The notes under the pieces are model-generated. The model did no database searches. It saw only the letters and a list, made by a program, of their open reading frames with translations, and was not told where the DNA came from. Positions 44,454-53,386 of a stretch of DNA of 64,000 nt are shown here, in pieces. Source of the stretch: Lyngbya sp. HA4199-MV5 (GTDB lineage: Bacteria > Cyanobacteriota > Cyanobacteriia > Leptolyngbyales > Leptolyngbyaceae); assembly GCA_019359375.1 (NCBI GenBank), contig JAHHHL010000013.1, forward strand, positions 62,001-126,000, given 5' to 3'. Numbering within the stretch: position 1 is the first letter of the stretch; each line of letters opens with the position of its first letter. The translations under genes were made by a program, and so were the position numbers.

Positions 44454-45839
44454 ATGGAGTCTAGCCAGAACGGAGCGGTACATGCAGCGGTTAACCGCTT
44501 GCGTCGAGTGCCGCTGGTCATCGTGTCGATCGCAGTGCTAGCCGTAGCCCTGCCGATCGGATTGAAGCTATGGACAGAGTTCGATCGCGTCCAACTAGCT
44601 GCCCCCTACCGCTATTCGTTGGAGCGCCCCACACCAGGCAGCGTTACCCAGAAGCTAGAGCAAGAAGTCGCTTTCTATCAAGAGCGGATTCGCCACGATG
44701 CAGACGGGGGCATGAACCGTGCCCTGCTTGCCACAAGCTATATCAAAATGGCACGGGCAACCGGAGAAACCAGTTGGTATTTGCTAGCAGAACAAACCGC
44801 ACAGGAATCGCTGCTGAAACTGCCATTTTCTAATGACGGTGCACTGATGGCGCTGGCGAGAGTTGCAACAGCCAAGCACAACTTCGGGGAGGCAATCCGT
44901 TTAGCGAACAAGGCGACCCCCAACGAAGAGACGCTAGCCATGCAGGTGACAACCAACCTAGCAATGGGCAAGGTAAAGGATGCCAGCAGGGCTACCGATC
45001 GCCTGGTCGCCCAAAACCCCGACCTGGCATCACTGACGCTGGAGGCTCTGGTTGAGGTATCGCAAGGGCAAGACCAGAAGGCTATGCAGGCGTTTCAACA
45101 AGGGCTAGCTGCCGAGGAACCCGAAGAAACGGGTAGTTCTGTCTGGGCACGCACCTTACTGGGACGGCTCTATTTCAAGCGTGGGCAACTAGATACGGCA
45201 GAAAAGCTCTATCAGGAAGCCTTGCGCGTGTTACCCCAGTACCCGCCAGCCGTGCTGAATCTAGCCGAATTAGAAGTCCGGCGCGGAAACTACAGCGTCG
45301 CTGAAGACCTCTACTCGAAGATTTTTCTGACCTCGCAACGATCGCCCACAGTTTACGATCACATCGTTTTTCGAGGTATGGCGCGAGTCAGAGAATTGCA
45401 GGGTGATCCGCAGCGTGCCAGCGAATGGCGCGATCGAGCAGAAGCCCGATTGAGAACCGATTTAACCGGGTTTGGGCACCGACGCGAACTGGCACGACTT
45501 TTGCTGGAACGGGGTCGCCCTCAAGACCTCGCAGAAGCACTCCGCTTGATGCAGCAAGAAGTGCAGGTACGACGCGATGCCGAAACAATGGACACGCTTG
45601 CCTGGGTGCTGTCTCGTATGGGGCGCTGGCAGGAAGCACAGCAGGCGATGCAGGAAGCGCTCCGCTGGGGCATCCGCGATGCCGCCTTGTTTCAACGGGC
45701 AGGGACGATCGCGCAGTCTTTGGGCAAAACCACGAAGGCACAGGCGTACTTCAAGCAGGCTCAAGCAACTGACCCGACGTTCGATGAGCAGGCGCAAAAA
45801 GCGTTGGGACTTGGCGTTGGGCTGCTTGGGTTGAATTGA
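44454..45839 (+). CDS. Membrane-anchored tetratricopeptide repeat protein
   Basis: 461 residues. An N-terminal membrane anchor (VPLVIVSIAVLAVALPIGLKLW) is followed by TPR pairs, for example NRALLATSYIKMARATGETSW, NDGALMALARVATAKHNFGEAI, ARTLLGRLYFKRGQLDTAEKLYQEAL and LAWVLSRMGRWQEAQQAMQEAL. TPRs make protein contacts; the position between DUF4331 and NicO suggests it scaffolds that system outside the membrane. Confidence 0.85.
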   Translation: MESSQNGAVHAAVNRLRRVPLVIVSIAVLAVALPIGLKLWTEFDRVQLAAPYRYSLERPTPGSVTQKLEQEVAFYQERIRHDADGGMNRALLATSYIKMARATGETSWYLLAEQTAQESLLKLPFSNDGALMALARVATAKHNFGEAIRLANKATPNEETLAMQVTTNLAMGKVKDASRATDRLVAQNPDLASLTLEALVEVSQGQDQKAMQAFQQGLAAEEPEETGSSVWARTLLGRLYFKRGQLDTAEKLYQEALRVLPQYPPAVLNLAELEVRRGNYSVAEDLYSKIFLTSQRSPTVYDHIVFRGMARVRELQGDPQRASEWRDRAEARLRTDLTGFGHRRELARLLLERGRPQDLAEALRLMQQEVQVRRDAETMDTLAWVLSRMGRWQEAQQAMQEALRWGIRDAALFQRAGTIAQSLGKTTKAQAYFKQAQATDPTFDEQAQKALGLGVGLLGLN

Positions 45840-45889
45840 GGTGAGGAGTGAGGAGTGAGGGGTGAAAAGTAGGGAGTAGGGAGTAGGGT

Positions 45890-47476
45890 ATGAAGCGAAA
45901 ATGGGGTTTGATTCGGGTTGGCATTTTCTCGTTTTTGGGTGCTTTGCTGCTGTCGATCGCGCTGGCGGCACCCAGTCAGGCTCATTGGGCTGATCTGGCT
46001 GTGGCAAATGTGGAGGTTGGTCAAGCGGCTACACACATCACGCTGACGTTTCCAACGGGGTTGGTCGCATCGGCGGATGATAACCGTGATGGCACGCTTT
46101 CTCCTGGAGAAGTGCAGAGGCATCAGGCAGCCTTGGCGGCTTTTTTGGGCGATCGCATTCGCCTGACCGATAGCAAGGGCGATCGCGGCAGGCTGACGAT
46201 CGAGCCATCGAACACGACTGTTTTACCCCCTGATCAGCAGGTGACGGCTGGCACACACAGCACGCTGAGGCTGACATACATCTGGTCAAAGCCTGTAGAA
46301 GGATTAACCCTTCACTACGATTTATTCTTGCCTGGAGTGTCAACGGCTCGTTGCTTGACCACCATCAACGCGTCTGGTCAAACGCAAAGCGTGATCTTCA
46401 GTCCCGACAGCAAAGATGCTGCGTTGATGGAGAAAACACCGTGGTATTTTGCGGGAGGCATTCCTCTGGCGATCGTCGGCTGTTTTGTGTGGGGAGCCAT
46501 GCACGCGATGGCACCCGGACATGGGAAGACGATCGTGGGAGCTTACCTGGTTGGAGCACATGCAACGCCTCAACATGCCGTGTTCCTGGGGTTGACGACC
46601 ACCATCACCCATACAGCAGGCGTGTTTGCGCTGGGGTTGGGAACGCTGTTTTTCTCCCAGTATGTGCTGCCAGAACGTCTGTATCCCTGGCTCAGCTTCA
46701 TTTCAGGATTGATTGTAGTGGATATTGGGTTGCGCCAATTGCTCCACCGCTTGCACCGAAACCGCCTATCTGTCAAAGGCACATTAAATAAAGGGACAGC
46801 AAACCATATCCATGACGATCGCGCGCATCACTTGCACGAGCCTGCTGCCAGTCATCACCCTGCATCCGCTCACCATCATGTGGGTGAATCTGCCCACGTT
46901 CATGCTCCTGCACCGTCCCATAGCCCTTCCCACGCAGTTGCTCACGCGCATGAACACAGCTATGACGGTCATCACCACAGCCACGGACTGGCTCAGCACC
47001 GTCACGAGCACTCGCATGAGCACGACCATCATCACAACCACGATCATTACAACCACGATCGTCACGAACACGTCCATGATCATGGGGATGGCACCGTCCA
47101 CTCCCACGCGTTACCAGGCAGCGATGGTGCCCCAGTCACCTGGCGTAGCCTCTTAGCATTAGGCATTTCAGGCGGCATGGTGCCCTGTCCATCGGCTTTG
47201 GTGATGCTGTTGAGCGCGATCGCGCTGGGTCGGGTTGGCTTTGGATTGCTGATGGTTCTGGTCTTTAGTCTGGGGTTGGCTGGAACCTTGACGGCGTTGG
47301 GGTTAATGCTGGTGAGCGCCCGTCATCTGTTTGAGCGGCTCCCCACTCAACTTCGCGTTACCAGATTACTGCCTGCGGTGAGTGCGCTGGTCATTACGCT
47401 GCTTGGGATAGGCATTTCGATGCAAGCCGTCATGCAAATTGGGCTATTGAAGTTGAACGTTGGTGCTTTTGGTTGA
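45890..47476 (+). CDS. NicO/RcnA-type nickel-cobalt transporter with a long His-rich loop
   Basis: 528 residues. Signal-like start (FSFLGALLLSIALAAPSQAHW) and an extracytoplasmic domain of ~200 residues (VANVEVGQAATHITLTFPTGLV). The transporter part has WGAMHAMAPGHGKTIVGAYLVG, GLTTTITHTAGVFALGLG and ALGISGGMVPCPSALVMLL, as in NicO/RcnA. Residues ~300-410 are a His-rich loop (HEHSYDGHHHSHGLAQHRHEHS type) that would bind metal ions. RcnA-type members export Ni/Co; the direction here is not provable from sequence. It overlaps the next gene's start by one base. Confidence 0.88.
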   Translation: MKRKWGLIRVGIFSFLGALLLSIALAAPSQAHWADLAVANVEVGQAATHITLTFPTGLVASADDNRDGTLSPGEVQRHQAALAAFLGDRIRLTDSKGDRGRLTIEPSNTTVLPPDQQVTAGTHSTLRLTYIWSKPVEGLTLHYDLFLPGVSTARCLTTINASGQTQSVIFSPDSKDAALMEKTPWYFAGGIPLAIVGCFVWGAMHAMAPGHGKTIVGAYLVGAHATPQHAVFLGLTTTITHTAGVFALGLGTLFFSQYVLPERLYPWLSFISGLIVVDIGLRQLLHRLHRNRLSVKGTLNKGTANHIHDDRAHHLHEPAASHHPASAHHHVGESAHVHAPAPSHSPSHAVAHAHEHSYDGHHHSHGLAQHRHEHSHEHDHHHNHDHYNHDRHEHVHDHGDGTVHSHALPGSDGAPVTWRSLLALGISGGMVPCPSALVMLLSAIALGRVGFGLLMVLVFSLGLAGTLTALGLMLVSARHLFERLPTQLRVTRLLPAVSALVITLLGIGISMQAVMQIGLLKLNVGAFG

Positions 47477-47838
47477 TGGAAATGTTAAATTGTCTTTTCT
47501 TCACAGGTCTTGTTGCCTGCGCCACTGTCGGCACATCTGTTCTAGCTAAAGCCGCGATCGCCTCGCCACAAACAATGCCATCAGTACCGAAAGCTGGAAC
47601 AGCAGCACCTGTGGAGATGAATGCACCCATTTGCTACATCCAGTTTCAAGGTGGTAGCGCGATCGATGTGAGTCGCGTCTGTGGCAAAGCACCGGGTGAG
47701 GCACCTGCGAGCGCGTCTACTGTAGCTGTGTCTAATGCGTCAACTCCACCTGTCTTTGATCCAAATGTGACCAATGCTTCCACGACAGGGCAATGTAATT
47801 TTGTAGATGCCAGCGGCAACCCCTGTCCGCAGAAATGA
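47476..47838 (+). CDS. Small secreted protein, unknown
   Basis: About 120 residues. The ATG at 47476 overlaps the NicO stop (TGATG), indicating coupling. Signal peptide MEMLNCLFFTGLVACATVGT, then an Ala/Pro/Ser-rich mature region with Cys in ICYIQFQGG, SRVCGKAP, GQCNFVDASGNPCPQ. Four Cys and the operon position suggest an exported companion of the transporter. Confidence 0.65.
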   Translation: MEMLNCLFFTGLVACATVGTSVLAKAAIASPQTMPSVPKAGTAAPVEMNAPICYIQFQGGSAIDVSRVCGKAPGEAPASASTVAVSNASTPPVFDPNVTNASTTGQCNFVDASGNPCPQK

Positions 47839-47848
47839 GCTGTGTTGC

Positions 47849-49090
47849 TTATGCTTTTTGATCCAACCGCAACGCCTGTTCTAGTGCCGCTTTTTCTCGT
47901 GCCCGATCGACATAAGGTTGAAGCTTTGCCGCATCCCACCCTGTGAGCAGACGTAGATTGGCTAAAGTCATACCACGCATCAATAATTCCACACACCAGG
48001 TTTGCTGAGCCTGTGCGATCGTAGGCGGCTGTCCGTCTGGAGTCAGCAAACCATCCACGATCGCCTGCCAAAGCTGGAGCAAATCGCTTTCAGATAGAGT
48101 CTGTCCAGATGGATTCAAAAACATGGCTGGGTGATGGTCTTTACGACTTCTCAACCATTGCGTGAGTGGATTGCGTGTGTAAGAGCCGTAGCGCTTGCCC
48201 ATTAACCACTGGTTAACGGGCACCTGTCGCACAGCACCCTGCGTGATTTGCAAAAGCTGCTGATGGGGATCGCTGATGTGGTGCGATCGTTCTAATTGGC
48301 AAAGCTCTAAGGCACTTAGTCCGGCACCGAAAAGGACATAGGCGATCGCATACTCTTGCAGCCCCAGCTTTTTGGCGTGTTGCAGGATGGTATGGGCGAT
48401 CGACGCTGGCAGATCAGCAACTTTTTCCATAGCGGTAGCAGTCCGGTTCAATGGAAGCCGCTCAAACGCCTCTGCACTGGCTTCCGAGTGGGGCGACACC
48501 GCACCTTGAAGAAACAACGTAATCAGGTTTTCGAGAAAGTCATCCCGGTCTTGCCAAAGCTGATGGAACTCGCTGGTGAACTCGATGACAGCGTATCCCA
48601 ACAACATGCCATTGAGTAAACTTGCCAGCTTTTCGGCAGGAATATGAGTATCGAGTTGTCCTCGCTTGATCACCGTTTCAAAATATTTGGCGACATAGCG
48701 ATTGGCTTGCGTAAACCCACGCCCGATCGCCTCTCGGTTTTTGGCAGGATATTGCCCCGCTTCACCCACGACCGATCGCACTACAGCGGGCACCTGATCC
48801 ATCGCGGCTAAGGACGCTGTGGCATAGTCTTTGAGTGCCTGGTAGATGTTGCTAGTCTGGTTTGCCTTCCGAATTAATGTTTGTCCGAGATGAGCAAAGA
48901 CACCAGCATCTTCAATGACTGCCAGCAACAGACCATGCTTATTGCCAAAGTGGCGAAAAAGCGTGACTTCATTCACGTCGGCTAATTCGGCAATCTGCCG
49001 CGTGGTGGTATCGGTGACACCCTGAACGGCAAACAACTCCAGCGCGGCATGGATTAAACGCTGTCGAGTTGGGTTTCGTTGAGCAGACAT
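47849..49090 (-). CDS. TetR-type regulator fused to an apparent inactive tyrosine-recombinase-like domain
   Basis: 413 residues from the ATG at 49090 (MSAQRNPTRQRLIHAALELF). Residues ~1-50 are a TetR helix-turn-helix (TTTRQIAELADVNEVTLFRHFGNK), then a TetR ligand domain to ~200. The remaining ~190 residues are unusual: YAIAYVLFGAGLSALELCQLE, VRQVPVNQWLMGKRYGSYTRNPL, and AQQTWCVELLMRGMTLANLRLL-TGW...PYVDRA align in pattern with the catalytic domain of XerC/D integrases, but the Arg of GLRxSEL is Ser, HxLRH reads AQAQQ, and the His of LLGH is Trp. It is likely a DNA-binding or sensory module without catalysis. It lies divergent to a desaturase gene. Confidence 0.75.
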   Translation of the reverse strand: MSAQRNPTRQRLIHAALELFAVQGVTDTTTRQIAELADVNEVTLFRHFGNKHGLLLAVIEDAGVFAHLGQTLIRKANQTSNIYQALKDYATASLAAMDQVPAVVRSVVGEAGQYPAKNREAIGRGFTQANRYVAKYFETVIKRGQLDTHIPAEKLASLLNGMLLGYAVIEFTSEFHQLWQDRDDFLENLITLFLQGAVSPHSEASAEAFERLPLNRTATAMEKVADLPASIAHTILQHAKKLGLQEYAIAYVLFGAGLSALELCQLERSHHISDPHQQLLQITQGAVRQVPVNQWLMGKRYGSYTRNPLTQWLRSRKDHHPAMFLNPSGQTLSESDLLQLWQAIVDGLLTPDGQPPTIAQAQQTWCVELLMRGMTLANLRLLTGWDAAKLQPYVDRAREKAALEQALRLDQKA

Positions 49091-49098
49091 GGGCAAAA

Positions 49099-49115
49099 TG
49101 TAAGTAACACTTGCA
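49099..49115. promoter_or_regulatory. Operator-like palindrome 1
   Basis: TGTAAGT-AAC-ACTTGCA: 7-base half sites with one mismatch. It lies 9 bases upstream of the TetR ATG and is repeated exactly at 49145-49161. Confidence 0.6.
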
Positions 49116-49129
49116 AGATCTGAACTTCG

Positions 49130-49144
49130 CTGTTAGGCTAACAG
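49130..49144. promoter_or_regulatory. 15-bp palindrome between the two operators
   Basis: CTGTTAG-G-CTAACAG, directly abutting operator-like palindrome 2. It may be part of the operator or a hairpin. Confidence 0.4.
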
Positions 49145-49161
49145 TGTAAGTAACACTTGCA
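49145..49161. promoter_or_regulatory. Operator-like palindrome 2
   Basis: Identical to 49099-49115 over 17 bases, 46 bases apart. Two copies between divergent genes fit binding by the TetR protein to control itself and possibly the desaturase. Confidence 0.6.
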
Positions 49162-49373
49162 TTCTCTCCTACTGTAACGGGTTCTTTTGCAAACGAGCCG
49201 CTGATAGATTCATTAAAGGCGCGATCGCTTGGACAGGAGCATTGAAATCTACCTCATACGGCATTTTGCCGCTTGCATGAGGCAGATGAGATAGGAGACA
49301 GATGAGAGAGTAAGCCTGCCAGTGCTGCAAGGTTAGACACTGGTTCGTTTCGGTCATTTTGACAAGGATTTTC

Positions 49374-50213
49374 ATGACTTCTAATTCTCTTGAAACTGCC
49401 TCCGACAGGCAGTCGGTTGCGCTGAGCTGGGTCAATGTGGTGTTTTTTGGAGCGTTCCACGCACTGGCACTGCTGGCACCCTGGTTCTTCTCCTGGTCAG
49501 CGCTTGGTGTCACGCTTGTTTTGCACTGGCTCTTTGGCAGTATTGGCATTTGTTTGGGCTATCACCGTCTGTTGACGCACCGGAGCTTTCAGGTACCCAA
49601 GTGGCTTGAACGGACGATTACGCTGATTGGTGCGTTGGCACTTCAGGGTGGTCCGACGTTTTGGGTCGCTGGTCATCGGATGCATCACCTTTACACCGAA
49701 GATAACGAAAAAGACCCCTACTCAGCTCAAAAGGGCTTTTGGTGGAGCCACATGATGTGGTTGTTCTACCCCCAGACTCGCTTTTTCGATCGCGAATCGT
49801 ATCGACAGTTCGCACCAGATATTGATAAAGATCCGTTCTACCGCTTTCTCGATCGCTACTTTTTGCTGCTGCAAGTGCCAGTCGGTGTCGCGCTCTACCT
49901 GGCTGGTGGCTGGTCATTCGTCATCTATGGCGTGTTTCTCAGAGCGGTATTGCTTTGGCACAGCACCTGGCTCATCAACTCGGCAAGCCACATGAGAGGC
50001 TACCGCACGTTTAATCCTGACGATAATTCCCGGAACCTCTGGTGGGCAGCCATTCTCACCTATGGCGAAGGCTGGCATAACAACCACCACGCCTACCCCA
50101 ACGTGGCAAAGGCTGGGCTGAAATGGTGGGAAATCGACATGACCTGGTGGTCGATTCAAGTCCTCAAGAGCCTTGGCTTGGCGAAAAGAATCGTCATGCC
50201 GCCAGCGAATTAG
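49374..50213 (+). CDS. desC: Acyl-lipid/acyl-CoA fatty acid desaturase (delta-9 type)
   Basis: The ATG at 49374 (MTSNSLETASDRQS) has AAGGA before it; the upstream TTG is not used. The three His boxes are complete: YHRLLTHRSF (HxxxxH), HRMHH and HNNHH, and the membrane segments and WFFSWSALGVTLVLHWLFG order match DesC-type desaturases. It introduces a double bond, probably at delta-9 in membrane-lipid acyl chains. The divergent TetR gene may regulate it. Confidence 0.88.
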   Translation: MTSNSLETASDRQSVALSWVNVVFFGAFHALALLAPWFFSWSALGVTLVLHWLFGSIGICLGYHRLLTHRSFQVPKWLERTITLIGALALQGGPTFWVAGHRMHHLYTEDNEKDPYSAQKGFWWSHMMWLFYPQTRFFDRESYRQFAPDIDKDPFYRFLDRYFLLLQVPVGVALYLAGGWSFVIYGVFLRAVLLWHSTWLINSASHMRGYRTFNPDDNSRNLWWAAILTYGEGWHNNHHAYPNVAKAGLKWWEIDMTWWSIQVLKSLGLAKRIVMPPAN

Positions 50214-50353
50214 GGAATGGAAATCAAATAGGCTCCAGTCTTGGGTTAGGGGCGAGTTTTGCCGTCAAAGCCAATGCAGAGGCAGATTGATCTGCTAAAC
50301 CCGCCCGTATAGTTGCTCATTGGGTCGTGTTTCAAACGTGTGGTCGGCGATCT

Positions 50354-50381
50354 GTAGAGACGTTACATGTAACGTCCCTAC
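50354..50381. repeat. Palindromic repeat, family D copy 2
   Basis: GTAGAGACGTTACATGTAACGTCCCTAC, the inverse counterpart of 18281-18308. Confidence 0.7.
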
Positions 50382-50449
50382 GGAAATCGTAACCAACATT
50401 TCTAGAACACCACCTGCTCATTGCTTGCAGTGGATAGTAAAACCACACC

Positions 50450-50485
50450 AACATTGACTCGATCCGCTTGGATCGAGTCAATGTT
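50450..50485. terminator. Perfect 16-bp hairpin between desC and the cyclase gene
   Basis: AACATTGACTCGATCC-GCTT-GGATCGAGTCAATGTT. A very stable stem between convergent genes, with GCTTT on the plus side, so it may end transcription in one or both directions. Confidence 0.55.
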
Positions 50486-50531
50486 GCTTTCTGACCATTA
50501 TTTTTCACTCGCATTGTTGAAAGCTACGCTC

Positions 50532-52487
50532 TCAGGTGTGCTGCTCGCTGGCATACCCTAACACCCGATACACATCAATCAACTGCTGCTTGCCCTTCAA
50601 CGCTAGGGGTCCCCACGGTTCAACCGTAAAGCGGTCTTGCAAATGCACCAGGGTATCTTTGGCAATGAGAATGCGGCAGAGTTCGATTTGCTGATCTTTG
50701 GCGTAGCTTTCCAACCGGGAGGCAATGTTCACGCTATCGCCAATCACGCCGTATTCCAGCCGATCTTTGCCGCCCAAACTGCCTGCGACGATCGGTCCAG
50801 TAAAAATGCCCACTCGCATTTGTGCCGTTGGCAATTGGCGCGTCTGCCAGTCTTCATTGAGTGCTTGTAGACGATCGCTCATCGCCAGGGCACATTCAAC
50901 CGCTAACCGGGCATCTTGCGAGACTTCGATCGGCGTAACCCGGTTAATCGGCACGCCAAATACGGCTAACAAGCCATCGCCCGTAAATTTGTTGATAATG
51001 CCGTGATTGGCTTTCACTTCCTCTGTAATGGCGCTCAGATACTCGTTCAGCCATTCCAGCAACGCTTCAGGCGGCATCTGTTCTGACAGCGTGCTGAAAT
51101 GTCGAATATCGGTGAACAGCATCGTGGCAATTAAGCGCTGCCCTGGGAGTTTGCCAGATTTCAGCAGGCGATCGCGGCTTTTCCATAGGGTCGTCGCAAT
51201 TTCAGGAGAGGTATTCTGCCCCAACAGTTTCATCATCATCATCTGTTGCTGCTGAGCCTGTTGTGCCCGATAGGATACGACCAGCGTTGCAACAACCATG
51301 ACACCCAAAGCAGGCGCGGCTGTGGGCACCCACCCTTGAGACAAAAAGATGGTGTAGCAAATGCCTAACAGCACCGTGATCGTAAGCGTGATGACCAGAC
51401 ATAGCCCCAACGGATGGCGAATGAACCAGGCAAGGCTACTACCCAGCACCACCCAGGCTCCAATCCAGCACCACTCCACCCAATCCGACCAAACCCAAAC
51501 GAGCGACTGCTGATTCAGAGCGGCATCCAAAATCTGGCTGACCATCTGAGCGTGAATCACCACACCTGGCATCAAAGCCGTCTGTTTCTCAGCCATGCTG
51601 TAGGGGGTGAGAAAACGGTCTTTCGCACTCTCAGCGGTCGTACCAAGCAGCACAATTTTGCCGTTGACCCAATCTGGCTCGATCGTGCCATTGAGTACTT
51701 GAGTTAACGTGACCTGCCGTGCTAACTGGTTACGCGCACGGTAATTGAGCAACACTTGATACCCCTTTGCATCCACCGTTTGATATTGCCCAGAGGTCGC
51801 CTCCCACGGCATAAATTCTGCGTTACCCAGCCGCAAATAGCTGGAATCGAGCAAACCTGCCTGGGGTGAAATGCCTTGGTTGTGCAGATACGTGAGTGCC
51901 AAACGAAGCGAAAACGCATACAGCGTCTCAGTATCGGTATCCACAAACAGCAACCCACGACGAATCACGCCATCGGGATCACTGGCAATGTCGTTAAAGC
52001 CAATGCGATTTTCTGGCACTCCTGGTGGTGGCTTTACCCCCAAATCATCGGCATCCTGAGCCTTGGTAATCGCAATCACATTGGGCTGCTGCAATTGTTT
52101 TGCCAGTGCCGCTGTTCCGGGAGCCTGAGGCAAATCTCGGTAAATGTCTAAGCCGATCGCAGTGGGTTTGAACTGTTGCAGCGTTTGCAGGGCTGTGGCG
52201 ATCGTACCGTCTGAAAGCGGCCATCGCTGCTGGGCTTTGATATCTGCTTCGGTGACAGTGACCAGCAGCAAGCGTGGGTCAGCCGCCCGATCGGGTCGCA
52301 GACGCACCATCAGGTCATAGCTCACCAGTTCTAGTGGCTGCAAGCCTCCAAGCTGACGGATACCCAGCAAACAAGCCGTCACCGCAGCACTTGTCGCCAC
52401 GATCGCTAAAGGCACTCGCGCGATCGTGGGTAGCGCCGCTAGCTGCATCCAGCCATTCCGGCAGTGTTGAAAGAATTTAGCAGTCAC
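50532..52487 (-). CDS. CHASE2-domain adenylate/guanylate cyclase
   Basis: 651 residues. An N-terminal membrane segment, an extracytoplasmic CHASE2 domain (RPDRAADPRLLLVTVTEADIKAQQRWPL, KPTAIGLDIYRDLPQ, VNGKIVLLGTTAESAKDRFLTPY), three further membrane segments (WCWIGAWVVLGSSLAWF...) and a class III cyclase domain with FTDIRHFSTLSE, FTGDGLLAVFG and YGVIGDSVNIASRLESYAK. Both metal Asp are present. It makes cAMP (or cGMP) in response to an outside signal. Confidence 0.93.
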   Translation of the reverse strand: MTAKFFQHCRNGWMQLAALPTIARVPLAIVATSAAVTACLLGIRQLGGLQPLELVSYDLMVRLRPDRAADPRLLLVTVTEADIKAQQRWPLSDGTIATALQTLQQFKPTAIGLDIYRDLPQAPGTAALAKQLQQPNVIAITKAQDADDLGVKPPPGVPENRIGFNDIASDPDGVIRRGLLFVDTDTETLYAFSLRLALTYLHNQGISPQAGLLDSSYLRLGNAEFMPWEATSGQYQTVDAKGYQVLLNYRARNQLARQVTLTQVLNGTIEPDWVNGKIVLLGTTAESAKDRFLTPYSMAEKQTALMPGVVIHAQMVSQILDAALNQQSLVWVWSDWVEWCWIGAWVVLGSSLAWFIRHPLGLCLVITLTITVLLGICYTIFLSQGWVPTAAPALGVMVVATLVVSYRAQQAQQQQMMMMKLLGQNTSPEIATTLWKSRDRLLKSGKLPGQRLIATMLFTDIRHFSTLSEQMPPEALLEWLNEYLSAITEEVKANHGIINKFTGDGLLAVFGVPINRVTPIEVSQDARLAVECALAMSDRLQALNEDWQTRQLPTAQMRVGIFTGPIVAGSLGGKDRLEYGVIGDSVNIASRLESYAKDQQIELCRILIAKDTLVHLQDRFTVEPWGPLALKGKQQLIDVYRVLGYASEQHT

Positions 52488-52524
52488 AGAGGCTCTCAGC
52501 GTTGGCTAACCGAGGATAGACGTT

Positions 52525-52653
52525 TAGGGCGTGTCATCAACTAGCTCCGAAACCTTGCAGTATCAGCAGTGTCACGCCCGTCCTAACACATCAGGCTAGG
52601 GGCTGGAACCCTCGCGACAAGTAATGTGTAGTAGTAATTGATGACAGCCCGTA
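52525..52653 (+). mobile_element. MITE-like element, family A copy 5
   Basis: TA-GGGCGTGTCATCAACTAGC ... TAATTGATGACAGCCCG-TA, about 129 bp, same orientation and order as copy 2. Confidence 0.78.
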
Positions 52654-52898
52654 GTGTCAGGACGTTGCAGTATGTACCGAAATGTGGGCTTGTTACGAGT
52701 AAGCCCCAAGCCACTAAAGAGCTAACGGTTTCTTGCCTAAACCAAGCAGTTGATGCACCAGGACTCGCGAAGCGATCTATTCTCCCATTAAAGCGATACA
52801 TCTCTCACGCGACAAGATCCCGACGATTGAGCAAAAGCTCCCGCTGAACGTAGATAGACCAATCAACATAGGACAACCACAGCAGGTGTAGAAGTAAC

Positions 52899-53360
52899 TC
52901 AAGCCATTTTTTTTAGTAGACGCTCCAGGATGGCTTTTGCAGGTTCTACGATCGCCCACGTACCATTCGGCTGCTTGCGTAAAGCGGCAAAGAGCAGCAA
53001 ATCGCCCTTCCCGATCGCCTCCCCCTGCTTGACATCGCCTAAGCGCGGTTCCTTCAAACCACACAAACGAAAGAGGTAAGCAGGCACATCCGGGCTAGAA
53101 AAAATCAGGCAACGGCGATTGTCAAGCTGAGCAAGACCGTCAAAGGGGGCATATACCTGGTTGCCATCCAATGCAATCGCAATGTCGCCAAGACCACCAA
53201 GAACTGCGCGATCGGCAATCTTATCACCCGGTTGCAGTTCCCAACTCTGATACAGCTTGATGTTAAGCGGTGATTCAGGGCTAGGAGCCTTTGTACACCC
53301 GATCGGCAATAGCGTTGCCACCAGCAGACCAACGTTGAGCAAGGTAGCCCTGACCTTCAT
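52899..53360 (-). CDS. Putative lipoprotein with a degenerate M23-like (lipoyl-fold) domain
   Basis: The ATG at 53360 (MKVRATLLNVGLLVATLLPIG) gives a lipoprotein signal with lipobox LPIGC. The mature part (~130 residues) contains YQSWELQPGDKIADR, VYAPFDGLAQLD and GDVKQGEAIGKGDLLLFAALR, a pattern like the beta-sandwich of M23 proteins, but no HxxxD or HxH zinc ligands are visible, so it would be non-catalytic. Follows the next gene by a few bases. Confidence 0.6.
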   Translation of the reverse strand: MKVRATLLNVGLLVATLLPIGCTKAPSPESPLNIKLYQSWELQPGDKIADRAVLGGLGDIAIALDGNQVYAPFDGLAQLDNRRCLIFSSPDVPAYLFRLCGLKEPRLGDVKQGEAIGKGDLLLFAALRKQPNGTWAIVEPAKAILERLLKKMA

Positions 53361-53386
53361 GAATGGAATCCTATCAAAATGCAATC

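Noticed and set aside
45462-46007. 181-residue minus-strand ORF opposite the TPR and NicO genes
   Set aside because: It is a shadow of well-supported genes on the other strand and contains repeat-derived low-complexity sequence.
49169-49375. 68-residue ORF (MKILVKMTETNQ...) on the minus strand between tetR and desC
   Set aside because: No ribosome-binding site, overlap with the desC start region, and no protein-like domain pattern.
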